This document shows, in pieces, positions 63,825-64,000 of a stretch of DNA of 64,000 nt; positions within the stretch are counted from its first letter, which is position 1; each line of letters starts with the position of its first letter. Under the pieces are notes generated by a model, which was not told the DNA's origin, searched no databases, and saw nothing but the letters and a program-made list of their open reading frames with translations. The position numbers and the translations under genes are program-made. Source of the DNA: Pseudomonas sp. PDM18 (lineage in GTDB: Bacteria > Pseudomonadota > Gammaproteobacteria > Pseudomonadales > Pseudomonadaceae); NCBI RefSeq assembly GCF_014852585.1, contig NZ_JACVBX010000002.1, positions 620,001 through 684,000 on the forward strand, in the 5' to 3' direction.

Positions 63825-64000
63825 TCAGCCGGCGCGCCGCAGTTGCGGCAGGCGGGCGATCTGTTCATGGATGGCGGGAATCAGGCCCTGGCCGTAGCGC
63901 ACGGCATCGCCGAGCGGGTCGAAGCCACGGATCAGGAAGGTGGAAACGCCCAGGCGGTAGTACTCGCCCAGCGCAGCGGCAACCTGCTCGGGCGTGCCGA
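63825..64000 (-). CDS. SsuD-like LLM monooxygenase, C-terminal end only
   Basis: The minus-strand frame entering from the window edge reads GTPEQVAAALGEYYRLGVSTFLIRGFDP and stops at 63825. This is the C-terminal end of an alkanesulfonate-monooxygenase-like protein (compare LGVDTFILSGYP in the protein at 52213). The 5' part lies beyond the window. Confidence 0.8.
   Translation of the reverse strand, partial: GTPEQVAAALGEYYRLGVSTFLIRGFDPLGDAVRYGQGLIPAIHEQIARLPQLRRAG

Overview
This window is high-GC gammaproteobacterial chromosome, almost certainly from Pseudomonas. The evidence is a dif site with the canonical central hexamer and XerD arm, a paired DUF1302/DUF1329 module, SfnR/SsuD-type organosulfur genes, and Pseudomonas-style REP elements. 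The species cannot be fixed from the sequence; the P. citronellolis/knackmussii/nitroreducens group is only a guess.

Region 1 (1-17463, all + strand) is a CoA-dependent catabolic cluster. It holds the end of a crotonase, two paralogous SDRs flanking an acyl-CoA synthetase, a hotdog thioesterase, an exported DUF1302/DUF1329 pair, a MalT-like LuxR regulator, an aldehyde dehydrogenase, a zinc alcohol dehydrogenase, two adjacent acyl-CoA dehydrogenases and an exported sulfatase. Together they look like uptake, desulfation, oxidation and beta-oxidation-like breakdown of a hydrophobic substrate that I cannot name.

Region 2 (17514-21060) is the replication terminus. It contains a collapsed etfB-etfA pseudogene, a tyrosine recombinase, a HAD-like gene that has lost its 5' end, a long perfect palindrome with related repeats, and a dif site at 20246-20273. 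FtsK-guiding KOPS-like octamers (GGGNAGGG) appear to switch strand at dif.

Region 3 (21061-33980) holds several small transport/metabolism units. They are a TIM-barrel isomerase, a 2OG-Fe(II) oxygenase and an amino-acid-type ABC importer with fused permease and ATPase; a MocR regulator divergent from a LysE exporter and a PhzF protein; and a sulfonate-type ABC importer with a DszC/SfnB-like flavoprotein and an AhpD-like protein, divergent from an AraC regulator.

Region 4 (34062-53352) looks like a sigma-54-controlled organosulfur region. A peptide-type ABC importer, a luciferase-like monooxygenase and a hydrolase read leftward. A TTC38-like TPR protein, a P1 peptidase, a TonB receptor, an exported SurE protein and five further luciferase-like monooxygenases (the last SsuD-like) make up the rest. 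Four near-consensus -24/-12 promoters sit in two divergent intergenic regions, and an SfnR-like sigma-54 activator (53353-54429) closes the block.

Region 5 (54722-64000) holds a THI5-like binding protein without a signal peptide, an APH-type kinase, a two-domain rhodanese, a TonB receptor, a PnuC-family transporter and a GntR/UTRA regulator. This may be a thiamine-like or sulfur-heterocycle salvage locus. Two SsuA-like binding proteins and the end of another SsuD-like monooxygenase follow on the minus strand.
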